From the NCBI GenBank assembly GCA_027074255.1, contig JALTDI010000247.1:1-5789 (forward strand): 5,789 nucleotides of DNA, in the 5' to 3' direction. Position 1 is the first letter of the stretch. Every line of letters starts with the position of its first letter. The position numbers and the translations under genes were made by a program. Shown here piece after piece: positions 5,055 to 5,789 of the stretch. This DNA comes from Desulfurellales bacterium. Its GTDB lineage: Bacteria; Campylobacterota_A; Desulfurellia; Desulfurellales; Hippeaceae. The notes beneath the pieces are model-generated. The model worked only from the letters and a program-made list of their open reading frames with translations, did not search any database and was not told the DNA's origin.

Positions 5055-5789
5055 TCAACCTCACCTCAATTGAAGCCTGATGAGCAAAAAGCCCCTCTAT
5101 CTTGGCAAAATCAGCGGCAAATCGGGCATTTTTTTTAAACGCTTTTTTTGAATAGTGTATTATACTGCTCTTTTTCATAAACACATCGGAAGACAGGGGC
5201 GAGGCAAATCTCGCTGTGTGGTTTGTCGGCAGTGTGTGGTTAGGGCCTGCAATATAGTCTCCGACAGGTTCTGGCGTATATTCCCCGATAAAAATAGCAC
5301 CTGCATTTCTAATGGAATTCATAAATAGATAGGGGTCTCTAACCTGTAATTCCAAGTGCTCAGGTGCAATTTTATCCACCAGCTGCGCCGCGAGAGCAAA
5401 ATCTTCAGCGTAAAAAAACAGAGCATTTTTAGAAGACACAGAGGTAATTGAGCTTCTCTTTGCGGTGCGTGCAAGCTCCAAAAATCTTTTTTCAACATCT
5501 ATCGTCAGTTTTTTATCCATACCGACGAAATAGCATCTCGCCATCTCGTCATGCTCTGCCTGGCTCAGTAAATCATATGCCGCAAACTCTGCATTGGCTT
5601 TACTGTCTGCAACAATCATAATTTCAGAAGGACCTGCAACAGAGTCTATTGCAACATCACCGAAAACTGCTTTTTTTGCCAAGGCTACATAGATATTGCC
5701 GGGTCCTGCTATAACATCCACACTTGGAACACTCTGTGTCGAATACGCCAATGCGGCAATGGCCTGCGCTCCGCCTATTTTATAAACAT
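5035..5789 (-). CDS. hisD: Histidinol dehydrogenase, 5' end beyond window
   Basis: This is a zinc- and NAD-dependent cytosolic enzyme catalysing the last two oxidations of histidine synthesis, L-histidinol to L-histidine. The frame is open to the window edge. About 251 codons are visible of the usual 430 or so, so the N-terminal part is missing. The first visible residues, VYKIGGAQAIAALAY, are the conserved start of the second Rossmann-like half, followed by GPGNIYVALAK. Zinc ligands match those of E. coli HisD: Gln and His of SQAEHDE (about 5551-5562), Asp of VGDYIAGPNH (5257-5259), and His of GLFAHQAS (5080-5082). The catalytic Glu-His pair is in APEHLEL (5356-5361). The TTG at 5749-5751 lies inside the conserved core and is not the start. 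The 3' end overlaps the acetyltransferase gene by 20 bp. No other his gene is visible, so whether this is part of a his operon cannot be judged. Confidence 0.96.
   Translation of the reverse strand, partial: VYKIGGAQAIAALAYSTQSVPSVDVIAGPGNIYVALAKKAVFGDVAIDSVAGPSEIMIVADSKANAEFAAYDLLSQAEHDEMARCYFVGMDKKLTIDVEKRFLELARTAKRSSITSVSSKNALFFYAEDFALAAQLVDKIAPEHLELQVRDPYLFMNSIRNAGAIFIGEYTPEPVGDYIAGPNHTLPTNHTARFASPLSSDVFMKKSSIIHYSKKAFKKNARFAADFAKIEGLFAHQASIEVRLNGYNKT
5059..5067 (-). promoter_or_regulatory. Ribosome binding site of the acetyltransferase inside hisD
   Basis: The minus strand reads GAGGTGAGG, with 4 nt from its last GAGG to the ATG at 5054, or 9 nt from the first. It lies within the last coding codons of hisD. 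This supports the chosen start and the 20-bp overlap. Confidence 0.7.

Noticed and set aside
5749..5751. TTG as start of hisD
   Set aside because: The upstream codons encode the conserved GGAQAIAALAY segment, so the coding frame continues past the window edge.

Overview
This is a stretch of bacterial core-metabolism DNA. The sequence is AT-rich, the ribosome binding sites are strong GGAGG types, and there is one near-consensus housekeeping (sigma-70/SigA class) promoter. These traits suggest a low-to-moderate GC bacterium such as a member of the Clostridia or another anaerobic lineage (Deferribacterota-like is also possible), but nothing visible fixes the phylum. I see no mobile element, CRISPR array, RNA gene or toxin/defence cassette, and no truly new system.

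Layout: the left edge (1-606, + strand) holds the C-terminal two thirds of a spermidine synthase that enters from outside the window. It converges on a three-gene minus-strand operon, and the two are separated by a hairpin terminator at 643-679. In transcription order the operon is: carboxyltransferase beta subunit (4338-2794), biotin carboxylase (2779-1223), and biotin carboxyl carrier protein (1204-701). A TTGACA-17-TATATT promoter lies just upstream (4379-4407). The unit therefore looks complete in the window. Farther right, also on the minus strand, is the C-terminal part of hisD (histidinol dehydrogenase, entering from beyond 5789). A small GNAT acetyltransferase of the short N-acetylglutamate synthase type (5054-4590) overlaps its 3' end by 20 bp.

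How the genes work together: the three carboxylase proteins should form a biotin-dependent acyl-CoA carboxylase, most likely propionyl-CoA carboxylase. Biotin carboxylase loads CO2 from bicarbonate onto biotin on the carrier protein using ATP, and the carboxyltransferase passes it to propionyl-CoA to make (S)-methylmalonyl-CoA. No membrane subunit of a sodium-pumping decarboxylase, and no mutase or epimerase, is in the operon. The hisD-GNAT pair links the last step of histidine synthesis to a probable first step of arginine synthesis. Spermidine synthase makes polyamines and is unrelated in transcription.

The most interesting detail is that the biotin carboxylase and carrier protein genes lie in the same reading frame, separated by a single TAA and six sense codons. 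The pair therefore looks like a propionyl-CoA carboxylase alpha subunit cut in two by one stop.
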